Positions 1 to 11,200 of a stretch of DNA of 64,000 nucleotides are shown here, piece after piece. The DNA is from Ustulina deusta (Eukaryota; Ascomycota; Sordariomycetes; Xylariales; Xylariaceae): contig JAJNNX010000004.1 in NCBI GenBank assembly GCA_023159155.1, forward strand, positions 1,364,001-1,428,000. Direction: 5' to 3'. The position numbers and the translations under genes were made by a program. The notes under the pieces were generated by a model. It made no database searches. It was not told the DNA's origin and saw only the letters and a list, made by a program, of their open reading frames with translations. Numbering within the stretch: position 1 is the first letter of the stretch; each line of letters opens with the position of its first letter.

Positions 1-1209
1 CTAAGGGGGGTTATAAATAATAGGGTATTTATATACTAGTTAGAAATTAGGTTTATAGCTTATTTTTATTATTTAACTATATATTAGTTCAGAAATATTC
101 TAAAACTTAATAGTAGGTCGTACAAACTAGGTAGTATAGTCCTTAGAGATATAAAATTATATGTTCTAAATAAGATTAAGCCATATAAGTTCTAGATATT
201 TGATTTTTAGTTTTTGTTTTGTTCGTATAATAAGCTTAAAAGCTAAAGTAAGCTAAGGGGTAAAGGTAGGTTAAAAAATAGGGGTAGGCTAAAAGGAAGC
301 AGGTCAAAATTGTTAATTTGGTATAAAAAAAATTAAAAGCTATTATATAAAAAGTAGTAAAGTAAATTAAACAATTAAAAGCTTAAAAAAACTTTTAGTT
401 AGTTTAAATTTATTTTGTGCAATTTAAGCAAAGTTTTTTATATGTATGTTTAGGTCTATTTATACTTATACTTTTTTATATATAATAATATTATAAAGTT
501 TTATATAAACGTTTATATAAAGTTTTTTAAAATGTTTAAATATTTATTCTGCAAAATTTTTTTTATACGCTTTTTAAAATATTTATTTGTTATTAATTAT
601 ATAGTTATATTTTTTAATCTAATAAGCTATATATATATTAAATATTAGTTTTATTATACTATTTAAATTAATAGGTTTATTTTAGTATTAAAAATTAAAT
701 ATTTTTTGTATGTTTTTTAAGCTAACGTTAAGTTTTTATATAATTTTTTTATATATAAATTATAAGTATGCTTTAATAACTTTTTATATATTATATAATA
801 TGCTTAATATTATAATAAAAAAAATAAAATAGGTAGAAAAAAAAAGAAAAGCTATCTAGTTGTTATATAATAGTATAGTTAAAAATAGTATAATTGCGTG
901 CTATTTTTGTTTTTTTTGTATAATATTTTTAATGCTTTTTACGAAAGGTTAATATTTATATATCAAAAATTAGATTTTTATTACTTTTTTTATAACAATT
1001 AAATATATTTAGGCATTTTGCAGTATAGAGTATTTGCTTTATTTTATATAGTATTACTAATGCTTTTTTGTAAAAAGGTAGTATTATATAATAAAAATTT
1101 CAAAGTGCAATATAAAGACCTATTTATATAGGTTCAACTCTGTTATTACTCTTACTAATCTATGGTACTTTTTTGTAATTCTTTTAAATGCTTCTATAAT
1201 CACTAATTA
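1..1209 (-). mobile_element. RIP-degraded Copia-like element, 5' internal region (runs off the window)
   Basis: Read on the minus strand this stretch aligns by eye with the 5' internal part of Copia element B (about 5263-6460). Shared landmarks include a TTATAACAATTAAATAT block, the degraded hairpin repeats of the leader, and the CTAATTAGT motif that directly follows the LTR. The match ends at about 1209, where the expected LTR of B is replaced by unrelated sequence, so this is a related family with a different LTR. No open frame survives. The rest of the element would lie left of the window. Confidence 0.6.
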
Positions 1210-2742
1210 GTAAGTTAACCAGCAAACTTATAGATTAGCAAAATAGAAGAGACGAGGCTATACTAACTGTTGTACAATAATTCTAAAACCTTTTACCTAG
1301 CAGAAAAAATACAGGCAATATATTATACAAAGGTCAAATAAAATATGTTCTGCTTAGTAGAACATATTTTAATTAACTTTTTGTATAAGTTATTATATTA
1401 GACCAGTACTCGGTTTTAATCTTTAGACCTTTTGCTTAGCAGAAAAAAAAAGGACAAGTTAAACTAATTATATTATTTTGCTTAGCAAAACAAAAAATCA
1501 AAAGTTAACTATAAAACTATTTTTATACTTTTTTCCTTTTTGTATAACTTATATATAAAGCTCTATACTTTTGTTCTAAACTGGACTGTTTATTTCTAAC
1601 TATATCCCGCCCAGCAAAACCAAAAAAAAAAGTTTGATTAGCCTTATACAACCCTTTTTTGTATATAATACGTTTATAACTACTGTTCTGTCTAGCAGAC
1701 CGGACCACAAAATTAACTGCAAGCTTTTTTATAACTTTTACCTTTTGTATAACCAACCTACATATAAAGGACCTTTAAATACCCCTTTTCTATACAGCTA
1801 CTTTTAACTTTATATAAAACAAACCAAACTTCCGCTTTTTTTCCCCCCTCCCTCTAACCCTTTATATAACTAGTATACAAAGACCACTTAAATACTTTTG
1901 TATGGCTATTTTTTTTTAACCCCGTATAGGCCGGATTAACCCTACTTCCCCCCCCTTTATTAACCTGTTATATAAACAACTAAACAACTTTTTTTTAGCT
2001 GCTATACGTTATAGCAACCGAACTTTTAGCCAAATCTTTGTATAAAAACCTAGCCAAAAGAAACAATATCCTAATAGAGCTCTAGCGGAAATATACCAGC
2101 CTTACATACCAAACTAATATAAACCCCCGCTTTAAACAAATATATTAAGCAGATAACCAAAAATTGTTTATAATATATTTTATAATTATTATGCTTAAAT
2201 ATATAACTAATTAAAAACCTAAATATAACATAGCATTAAAAATATATAATAATTTTTATGGATAGATAGCTAAATATTTTAATTAGGTTAATTAATAATT
2301 TTAGAAAAAATTAATTAAAATAATCAAACAAAACAGATCGTACGGACCTTTTTAAAAAATATTATATACTAATAAACTTGTTTAACTTTTTAATAAAAAA
2401 CTATAACTACCGAACAACCCATTTTAGCTACCTACCTATTTTTGAGCTTTTATTTAGTAGGATTTTTTTATTTTTTTTATTTTTTAATTTTAGTTAGAGG
2501 ATTGTTTTAGTTTATACAAAATATTCGCTTCGGCCGAATAAGAAAGGCTAGCTATAAGGCTAGCTGTATAAAAAAAAAAAAAAAAACTTGTTTTTTAGGT
2601 ATTAAATAGAATTAAGCTTTTGTTAAACATAGATTTTTGTTTTTTGTTATATAAAACATTTGTTTCGACTGTATATATTTTTATACTTAATTTTTTGTTT
2701 GTATAATTAACCTATTAATACAACAAAAAAAAAATAATCAGT
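1210..2742. other. AT-rich tract, probably the LTR of the flanking Copia-like element plus degraded DNA
   Basis: No gene is supported here. The stretch beginning at 1210 sits where an LTR is expected for the minus-strand Copia-like element at 1-1209, but the second LTR is outside the window so the limits cannot be fixed. A short motif close to TTTGCTTAGCAGAA recurs several times between 1290 and 1500, and a pyrimidine-rich patch lies near 1840-1860. Around 2530-2565 there are small inverted repeats (CTTCGGCCGAA, GGCTAGC...GCTAGC). Confidence 0.35.
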
Positions 2743-3053
2743 ATTAGAACAATATTACTAAGTTAATTATATGCTATATTTAGTACAGCCATTTTAGCTA
2801 CTTTAGTAGCCAAGTTAGGTAGTTAGGCCTATATAGGCCTATATAGCTAGAAGCTAAGTAGACCCTCTGTACTTTATATAAAAGGTATACCTAGCACCTC
2901 TTATACTTTCCGAATCCTTTCTTTCTCTTTTTTTTAGACAAAGCACCGAATATAATATAATATATTATATAGTATTCACTTTTATAGATCTGTTTTACGT
3001 ACGTCGTACGTACGCGCATACTACCTAGGATAGAGCCTACCAATACTAATCAA
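2743..3053 (+). mobile_element. Possible solo or partial LTR of an unidentified Copia-type element
   Basis: The stretch opens with TATTAGAACAATATTACTAAG, which after reversing RIP would be TGTTGGAACA, a start like that of element B's LTR. About 130 bases on there is a promoter-like layout: a duplicated GGCCTATATA unit near 2826-2847, then TTTATATAAAAGG near 2872, then a pyrimidine-rich leader. It abuts the inverted B LTR at 3054. No second copy or target-site duplication was found, so this is a suggestion only. Confidence 0.3.
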
Positions 3054-3353
3054 TATTAAATGGGCTATATATAATATATCATATATAAAACAAACAAATA
3101 ATACGCATGGATAGAATATAATATATTATATTATATTATTTATAAAAAAAAAAAAAAAATATTTATATAAAACATAAGTCTTTTATATTTATATAAGAGC
3201 TTACGCTATCGTACGAGCTAATATAACAAAAGGAAAGTAAGGTCCTTTTTGTCCGGCCGAAGTCCGGCTAGCATCCGTACAAAAACCGAGCATAAACTTG
3301 CACTCTGTGCGAGTTGCACAATAAGGTTGTAACCAATGCTAGTTATTCTAATA
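3054..3353 (-). mobile_element. LTR of Copia family B (isolated copy, LTR-B3)
   Basis: A 300-base sequence that is the reverse complement of the LTRs at 4963-5262 and 18172-18475. It shares the GTCCGGCCGAAGTCCGGC core, a poly-A tract and the terminal CTAATA/TATTAA ends (RIP forms of the TGTTGG...AACA termini). It replaces about 750 bases plus the left LTR expected for Gypsy copy A'. The bases on its two sides (TCAA and GTTT) do not match, so it is not a simple solo LTR; a rearrangement or truncation is likely. Confidence 0.75.
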
Positions 3354-4962
3354 GTTTTATTAATATTTATTATTAAAAAATTTTATGTTTTAATTTTTAT
3401 TATTATTTTTAGTAATAATATATTAATTAATAAATATTATAAAAAATTATATATAAAGTTTAAAATAAAAAAATAAATATTTTAATTATTTTAGTATTTA
3501 TTAATATAAAAATAAAATTATTAGTTTAGTTTTTAATTAGTTAATTTTATTGCTTTTTAGGTCTAAAGGTAGTAAATACTACTAAAGTAATGCTTAATAT
3601 TTATAAAACTATTAATTATTACTATAAATTTAAAAATAAATAGTTCTATATTATTTAATATTTATATATCTAATATATTAAAAAATCTATATAAACTTTT
3701 ATAGTATTATATAGCTAATAATTTTATAATATTTGTTTTTTTGCTAAATAAAATTGCGATTAAATAGTTAAACTTATTTATAAATATTTATATATAATTA
3801 TAATTTTATTAGTTAAAAATATATTTTTATTATTTATTACTATATATTGCTATATTATAGCTAATATAAACAATAAATAAAAAAAGCTAAAAGTTTTATT
3901 TTATAATATTTTGTTTTTTTTATAGTTATAACAATTATATATATATTATTTATAATTATATTTTAAATAAAGCTAATAATATTTTTGTTTTAATATTTTA
4001 ATTATTTTGTATTAACTTTAGTATATAATAATTAAAAATATATAAATTTTTTAAATTAAAGTTATATAAAAAAAAATAGTTTTATTTAAAGTAACTTTAA
4101 ATATATATGGCTTATTATTTTTATTTTCTAGATCTTATAACTAGTTCTTTTATTTAATCAAGTTTATTAGGTTAGCTTTTTAAAAAATATTAAATAAAAA
4201 ATCTATAGTTAATATAAAATTTAATATTTTATTAAATAGAACTAATATTATTTTTTTTTTTAAGTTTTTTTAGTTTTAATTATAAAAAATTTAGCTATTT
4301 TTTTTAATAAAATATTAGCTATTATATTTTTTTTTTTTAGTTAATATTAAAAAGTAATATTAAAGTTTAATAAAAAGTTAGCCTAGTATATTTATTATAT
4401 TAATAAAATCTATTTATTTAAAAAATATAATAAAATTTAATAATTAGTTATTATTAAAAATTTATAGTTTTAAATTAAGTAAGCTTGTTTAATTAGTATT
4501 ATTGTTTTAAAAAAATACTTTATAAGTTTTTAGGTTATATTTTTTTATTACTACTAAATAATTCTTTTTATTATATTATATAAAGTATTTATTTTTATTT
4601 ATATTGGTTAGCTAAGCTTAAAAAAAACTAGAATAAATATTTTATATATTAGTAGTTTTATATATTTAAAAGCTTGTTTTTATTCTAGTCCTATTATAAA
4701 TAGTTTATTTTTTTTAATAATTAATTTAAAAAAGCAGTAATTTTATTAATATAATAAATAAACATATAAATATAATTATAAAACTTAAAAAATAACTAAA
4801 TTAATTTAGTATTTTTAAAATTATTAAAATCTTAATTTAGGATTGCTTAAATTTTTATAAGGTTAATTTTGATTTTTATTTTAGCTTTTATAACTATTTT
4901 TAAATAATTAATAATAAATATATTAAAACAAAACTTCCTAATATTTTTTTAATATTTAGCTT
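3354..4962 (-). mobile_element. Gypsy copy A', distal internal part (integrase side), split by element B
   Basis: Matches about 9010-10665 of Gypsy element A base for base apart from further C-to-T and G-to-A changes. It stops at AGCTT (4958-4962), exactly where Copia element B begins. The missing continuation resumes at 18476 on the other side of B. Coding sense is minus, by comparison with element A. No open frame survives. Confidence 0.85.
4959..4962. repeat. Target-site duplication of Copia B, left copy (GCTT)
   Basis: GCTT stands directly before the first base of the 5' LTR and again directly after the 3' LTR at 18476-18479. In undisturbed Gypsy copy A the site reads ...CTAGCTTAATAT, a single occurrence. 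A 5-base AGCTT reading is possible if the terminal A of the LTR is assigned to the target. Confidence 0.75.
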
Positions 4963-5262
4963 TGTTGGAATAACTGGCATTGGTTACAACTTTATTGTGT
5001 AACTTGTACGGAGTATAAGTTTACGCTTAGCTATTATATAGATGTTAGCTGGACTTCGGCCGGACAAAAGGGACCTTATTTCCTTTTTGTTATATTAGCT
5101 CGTATAATAGTATAAGCTCTTATATAAATATGAAAGACTTATGCTTTATATAAATATTTTTTTTTTTTTTTTTTTATAAATAATATAATATAATATATTA
5201 TATTTTATTTATGTATATTATTTATTTTTATATATAATATATTATATATAGCCTATTTAATA
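4963..5262 (+). mobile_element. 5' LTR of Copia element B (LTR-B1)
   Basis: A 300-base LTR that begins TGTTGGAATAAC and ends TTTAATA. The inverted copy at 60829 still reads TGTTAAA, showing that the original end was TTTAACA. It contains a GTCCGGC-type inverted core (GCTGGACTTCGGCCGGACA) near 5048-5066 and a long T tract. The partner LTR is at 18172-18475. Confidence 0.9.
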
Positions 5263-5403
5263 CTAATTAGTAGTTATAAAAATATTTATATAATTATAGA
5301 AGTACTATAAATTAGCAAAAATAAAAATAGAGTTTAATTTATAGTATTAATAGGTTTTTATATTATATTTTAAATCTTTATTATATAATTATTTTATTTT
5401 TTT

Positions 5404-5547
5404 TAACGGAGCGTTAAGGTAATTGTATAAAATAAAATAAATATTTTATTTTTTTTAACGGAGCATTAGAATATTTAATTGTTATAAAAAAAAAAAAAAA
5501 TCTGAATCTTTGCTATATAATTAATTTTTTTTTTTAACGGAGCGTTA
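5404..5547. repeat. Three copies of a TAACGGAGCGTTA hairpin in the Copia B leader
   Basis: Copies at 5404-5416, 5456-5468 (one change, TAACGGAGCATTA) and 5535-5547. Each has a 5-base stem TAACG/CGTTA around a GAG loop and is preceded by a run of T. Spacing is 52 and 79 bases. They keep CpG bases in a tract otherwise stripped of C and G. Degraded equivalents appear in the related leader at about 935-1075. Confidence 0.7.
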
Positions 5548-8010
5548 GAATAACATATAAAAAAAAAAAAGATAGTATATAGTTGTACTAACTTTAATTA
5601 TATTGTTATATAATAGCCAAACAATTTTTTATTTTTTATTTTTTATTTTTATTTATTTACTCCTATCCTACCTTATTATAGTATTAAATATACTTTATAA
5701 TATAGCTAAAACAACTAAATCAGATATTTTTGTTATATATAAAAAACTTGCTAAAGAATATAATATAAATATAAAAAATATACAAAAATATTTTAACCTT
5801 AAGTACTAAAAAAAAAATATTAACTTAAGTATTGTAATATAGAAAATACTAAACATATAAATAGCTTTTTAGATTAAAAAATATATTTATTTGCTAACTA
5901 ATGTATAATTGTTTAAATAGGCGTACAAAAAAGATTTTAAAAACTAAACAAAATAAAATTTTAAAAATATATATTGTAACTTATATATAAAATTGTTCTA
6001 GATTATTTAGCAATAAAACATATAAATATAAACAGACAAAAGATCATATTTAAAAAATTTTAAAATAATTATATAAAGTAAATCTAAAAATATAAAAAGT
6101 TTTTTAGAACTTTTAATTATTTAATTTATTTTTTTACCTTTTATATAACAACTTTTAGTCTTTTTTATACTAAGCTAATAATTTTAACTTACTTTTTAGC
6201 CTATTTTTATACCCCGGCTTATACTAACTTTTTAGCTTATTATATAAACCGAACTAGAACTGCTTATTAAGCAACTAGAACTTATATAGCTTAAACTTAT
6301 TTAAAATATATAATTTTAGACCCCTAAGAACTATATTGCCCTATTTATATAACCTATTATTAAGTTTTAGAATATTTTTGAACCTATATATAATTATATA
6401 ATAAAAATAGGCTATAAACTGAACTTCTAACTAGTATACAAATATTTTATTATTTATAACCCTTTTTAAACCTTTATATAATAAGTATACTTTTATATAA
6501 TATTAGACCTTATATTAAATAACTTTTTTTTAGATCTATTTTTTATAAAAGATATATAAAACAAGATAATTCTTTCTAAAAAATATATAATTTTTTAAAA
6601 AAAAAAAAAAAAAAAAAGAAACTATATAAACTAACTATATAACTTACTTTATAATAAAATACGTTTATTTATAAATATTTATTAAAAATTTAGTATTATA
6701 AAGGATTAATACTATATAATATTTCTAATAATTTTTAAAGGTTATATAGAAGATTTTTATATTTATTAAATTGGACCTAAGAAAACTTGGAATAAGATCT
6801 ATTATATAATAGATACTTACTTTAATACTAATATAAATTATAGCTAGTACTAAGCTGACTAGACTATAATTATTTTTGTATAAATAAATAAAAAAAACCT
6901 AGATTTAGTACTATATAAAATATTAAAACTTATAATTAATAAGTTTGCAAAAGTATAATAAACATTTAGCGCAAATTATTAAAAAAAAATTTAATTTAGT
7001 ATAACTATTATATAAGTATATTAAAAAGTACTAGAACTAGCTATAGCTTTTATATTTTAAAAACTAATAAGCAAAAGTTTTTTTTTAGATTTTTAAATAT
7101 ATATTTAAATAGCAACTAATAATATATCGAAAAACTTTATATAAAAAAATAACAATGTTTATTTTATAGACTAGAGGTATAATTAAAGCAATTATATAAA
7201 AAGCTAATAGTACAAATTTTCTAGATTTTTAAGCAAATTAGGCATAAAACGCTATAACTTAAAGGATTAAAATACTTAGAGCTATTATATAAATAAGAAA
7301 TGTTTTATATACTATAAAAAAAATATTAGTTAATAAAGCATACTTTTTAAAAATAAGCTTATATAAAGAACTAATATTTTAACTTATATAAAATAATTAA
7401 TAAAATAGAACTTATACTTAAAAAGTTTTTAGTATACTTTATAAACTTTAAGAAATATTTAAAACCGGACAAAAGTAATAAAAATATTAAAAAAGAATTT
7501 AAAAGCTAATTAATCTAATTTTTTATAAATAATGTTTTTATTTACTATACAACTAGAAAAAATATTTAGAACTATAAAACAGATATACTATCTAACTAGT
7601 TTATTTTTAGCAATTAGTATTATATAGAATACTAAAGCAAACTATAAGATATAAGCGCTTCGAACTACTTAATAGTAAGAAAAATATAGCTTAAAGCTTA
7701 TTTTAGGATTTATTTTTATATAAAAGTTAGCTAGATATTAAGTAGCGCTTATATTTGTTTTGGCAGTAATAATATAATTACTATTATAGGTACTATATAA
7801 ATAAAGAATTTATTTGGTATAATAATATATTATATTTTAAATAGCCTAATATTATTTTTAGTTTTGCTAAAAGATACTAATTGTTTATAGGCTTATTTTA
7901 ATAATATAAAGAATATTATTATATAAAAGAATAGAAAGACTGTTCTTGTTATATATAAATAGAAATACTTATTTTTTAATATAAGCTTTTATAAAGCTAG
8001 ACTATACTTT

Positions 8011-8015
8011 ACTAG
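8011..8015. repeat. Target-site duplication of Gypsy A, left copy (ACTAG)
   Basis: ACTAG directly precedes the LTR at 8016; ACTAA directly follows the other LTR at 14173-14177. The single difference is a G-to-A change, as RIP would produce. Confidence 0.8.
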
Positions 8016-8255
8016 TGCCACGCTCAGTCAAATAAAGCTTCTACAGCTAGTTTATTAATATTATAGGCAAAGACTCTAAGCTAAAAAAAAAAGGAAAAAA
8101 GAAAAAAAAAAGTTAGAGTTTATAAAGTAGGTAAATATAAACTCTGTATATATAGCTGCAGAAGTATAGGCTAGTCTGTATGTAAACTTTCTATTTTATT
8201 GCCCTATAGGTCTAAAGTTCTTGCAAGTCTTGCCAAGACTGTACTAACCGTTATA
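8016..8255 (-). mobile_element. 3' LTR of Gypsy element A
   Basis: 240 bases. Written on the plus strand it runs from TGCCACGCTCAG to ACCGTTATA (RIP form of ACCGTCACA). Same length as the LTR at 13933-14172 and collinear with it, including the TTGCAAGTCTTGCCAAGACT block. Confidence 0.9.
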
Positions 8256-11200
8256 CTACCTCTTTCCAAAACTGAAAGTTTAAACATAGTTTTAACTTAA
8301 AATTACTAATAATAGCAGGTTTATATAGCCTTTCTATAGCGTACTACTTTATTATTATTTTTATAATTATTTGCAAATTTGTTGGTTGTTACTGCATGTA
8401 TCTATTCCTATAGTCTTATAAAAAATCTGGGGGCTTTTTTATAAGTTTTGTAAAATTAGTCAAACTTAATTAGTATATTTTTAAAATCCTAAGCTACGTA
8501 CTAAGTATTGTTAGGATTATAGCCTTTCTAAGCAACCTAGTATTATAATTCTTTGTTTCTCTTATATATTCTTAATTGTTTGACTTATTTAACTTCAAAT
8601 TCTGCTTTGCTATTAATATTTTTAACTAAAAATAGTAATTAAATTTGCTAAAGTAGAGGGTTATTGCTTGTTTTTTATAATCGGTCGGCATAGAACAGGT
8701 TTTTTATTATATAAAAGTTAAACAAATTAAAAACGTAGCTAAATCTTTGTTTTTCTAAGATTTTAAAAGGGCCGACTAATTGCAAGTCTAATCTAGTAGT
8801 TAGTACTTATATTATAAAACTTTTCTTTTTTAAAAAAACTTTATTTCCTATTTTAAAATCTACTAAATATTTTTTCTTATTAGCTTGCAGCTTATATTAT
8901 TTTTGTATAAAAATCGCAGCTTTATATACCATTTTTTAAATATTTTAGGTTTAATAGATCAATTCGAATGCCTATTATTTAGTATCAGAATCTATAACTG
9001 CCTTACCAAGGTCTACTATTAAAAAGTTTTATATGTCTACTCCTATTACTATTTTTAGTAGTAATGTATCAATTAATAAATACTATAAGAAATTATATAT
9101 AAAGTCTAAAGCAGGGAAATAAATACTTTAGTTGTTTTAGTACTTGTTAATATAGAAATAGAGTTATTAATCTAGTTTCTGATTAGTTAATTCTATTGCT
9201 TCCTAGGTCTAAAGATAATAAGCGCTATTAAAATAGTGCTTAGTACCTATAAAACTATTAATTATTGCTATAAACTTAGAAATAAATAATCCTATGTTAT
9301 CTAATATCTATACGTTTAATATACCTAGAAATCTATATAAACTTCTATAATATTATATAGCTAGTAACTTTGCAATATTGGTCTTTTTGCCAAGTAAAGT
9401 CATAATTAAGCAGCTGAACTTATCTATAAATATTTATATATAGTTATAACCCTATTAGTTAAATAGCATGTTTTTACTGTTTATTACTATGTATTGCTAT
9501 ACTACAAATAGTATAAACAATAAATAAAAAAAACTAGAAGTTTTGTTTTGTAGTATTTTATTTTTTTTATAGTTATAGTAATTATATACATACTATTTGC
9601 AATCGCGTCTTAAATAAAACTAATAATATTTTTGTTCTAATATTTTAATTGTTTTATATTAGCCTTAGTATATAATAATTAAAGGCATATAAGCTTTTCA
9701 AATTAGGGCTATACAAAAAAAGATAGTTCTATCTAAAGTAATCTCAGGTATATATAGCTTTTTATCTTTATTTCCTAGTTTTTATAGTTAGTTCTTTTAT
9801 TTAATTAGGTCTATTAGATCGGCTTTTTAAAAGGTGTTAGGCAGAATATCTATAATTAATACAAAACTTAATATTTTATTAGAAAGGATTAGTACTATTG
9901 TTCTTTCCTTAGCTTTTTTAGTTTTTATTATAAGAAGCTTTACTATTTTTTTAAACAAAGCATTAGCTACTATATTTTTTTATCTTAGTTAATACTAAAA
10001 AATAATATTAAAATTTAATAAAAAGTTAGCCTAGTAGACTTATTGCGTTAATAAAATCTGTTTATTTAAAAAATATAATAAAGCTTAATAATTAGTTACT
10101 ATAAAGAATTTAGTTCTTAAAAGTTCTAAGTAATAGTATTCTAGAGTCTATACTATTACTAAAAGTTCCCGGTCTTAAATTAGGTAGGTTTGTTTAGTTA
10201 GTATTATTGTTTTAAAGAAGTACTTTATAGGTTTCTAGGTTATATCTTCTTATTATTACTAAATAACTCTTTTTGTTGCGTTATGTAAAGCATTTGTTTC
10301 TATTTGTATTAGTTGGCCAGGCCTAAAAAAGGCTAGAACTAAAGCTTTATATACTAATAGTTTTATATGTTCAAAAGCTTATTTTTATTCTAATCCTATT
10401 ATAAATAGTTTGTCCTTCTTTAATAGTTGATTTAAAAGGGTAGCTATTTTACTAGTATAATAGATAAATATACAAACATAATTACAAAGCCCAAAAAACA
10501 ACCGAATTAATTTAGTATTTTTAAAATTATTAAAGTTCTAATTTAAAATTGCTTAAATTTTAGCAAGATTAATTTTAATTTTTATTCCAGTTTTTATAAT
10601 TATTTCTAAATAATTAATAATAAGCATATTAAAATAAGATTTTCTAATATCTTTCTGGCACCTAGCTTAATATAAGCAATAAATTATTTTTTTGCAATAA
10701 GTCTAGTACTATTTTTTAGTTTTAAAATAGATCAAAATATTATTTGTATAAACGCTTACAAATTTATTTAGAAGTTTTTAGATTTATATGTTAATAAAAG
10801 CCTACCACTATATAGGTCCTATTTTTAGACTAAATAGTAAGACTTTTTATTAAAATATTTTTTTATAAGTTTAGAAAGAGATAAAGTGGCATAATTCTAA
10901 AGTTAGCAATAATTAATAAAAAGTTTTAATAATATCTAGTTTTACAAAATAGGTTGTATTGCAATAATTAAATATAGTACTGCTAATATTTAGAGCTGGC
11001 ATAATTCTATCTTTTAAGTATATATTTTTTTATTAGTAATTAATTATAAATCTATATTTGGTTGACCTAAGTTTAAGTACAAACAAAATAAACATAGCGT
11101 CTAAGTCTATACTTTGTTTAATAAAATCTATAGCTAGTAGCTTATTTATAAACTTCTTTTTAAAAAAAATAAACTATACAAGTATTCAGTATTAGTAAGG

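Larger units (their letters stand above)
5263..8015 (+). mobile_element. Copia B internal region, leader and gag side
   Basis: Starts with CTAATTAGTAGTTATAA, a motif also found directly after the unrelated LTR at 1209, so it is probably the primer-binding region. The leader carries three TAACGGAGCGTTA hairpins (listed separately). A 68-codon open frame at 5603-5809 is the longest piece left open, but its lysine/asparagine/isoleucine-rich composition is what RIP-altered DNA gives by chance. The gag and protease cannot be read directly. Confidence 0.7.

Noticed and set aside
1523..1756. 77-codon minus-strand frame in AT-rich DNA
   Set aside because: Lys/Asn/Tyr/Phe-rich chance frame in RIP-altered DNA, with no homologous feature and no promoter.
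5603..5809. 68-codon plus-strand frame in element B
   Set aside because: Lies in the element's leader/gag region and has a composition dictated by A/T; no gag-like motif can be seen.
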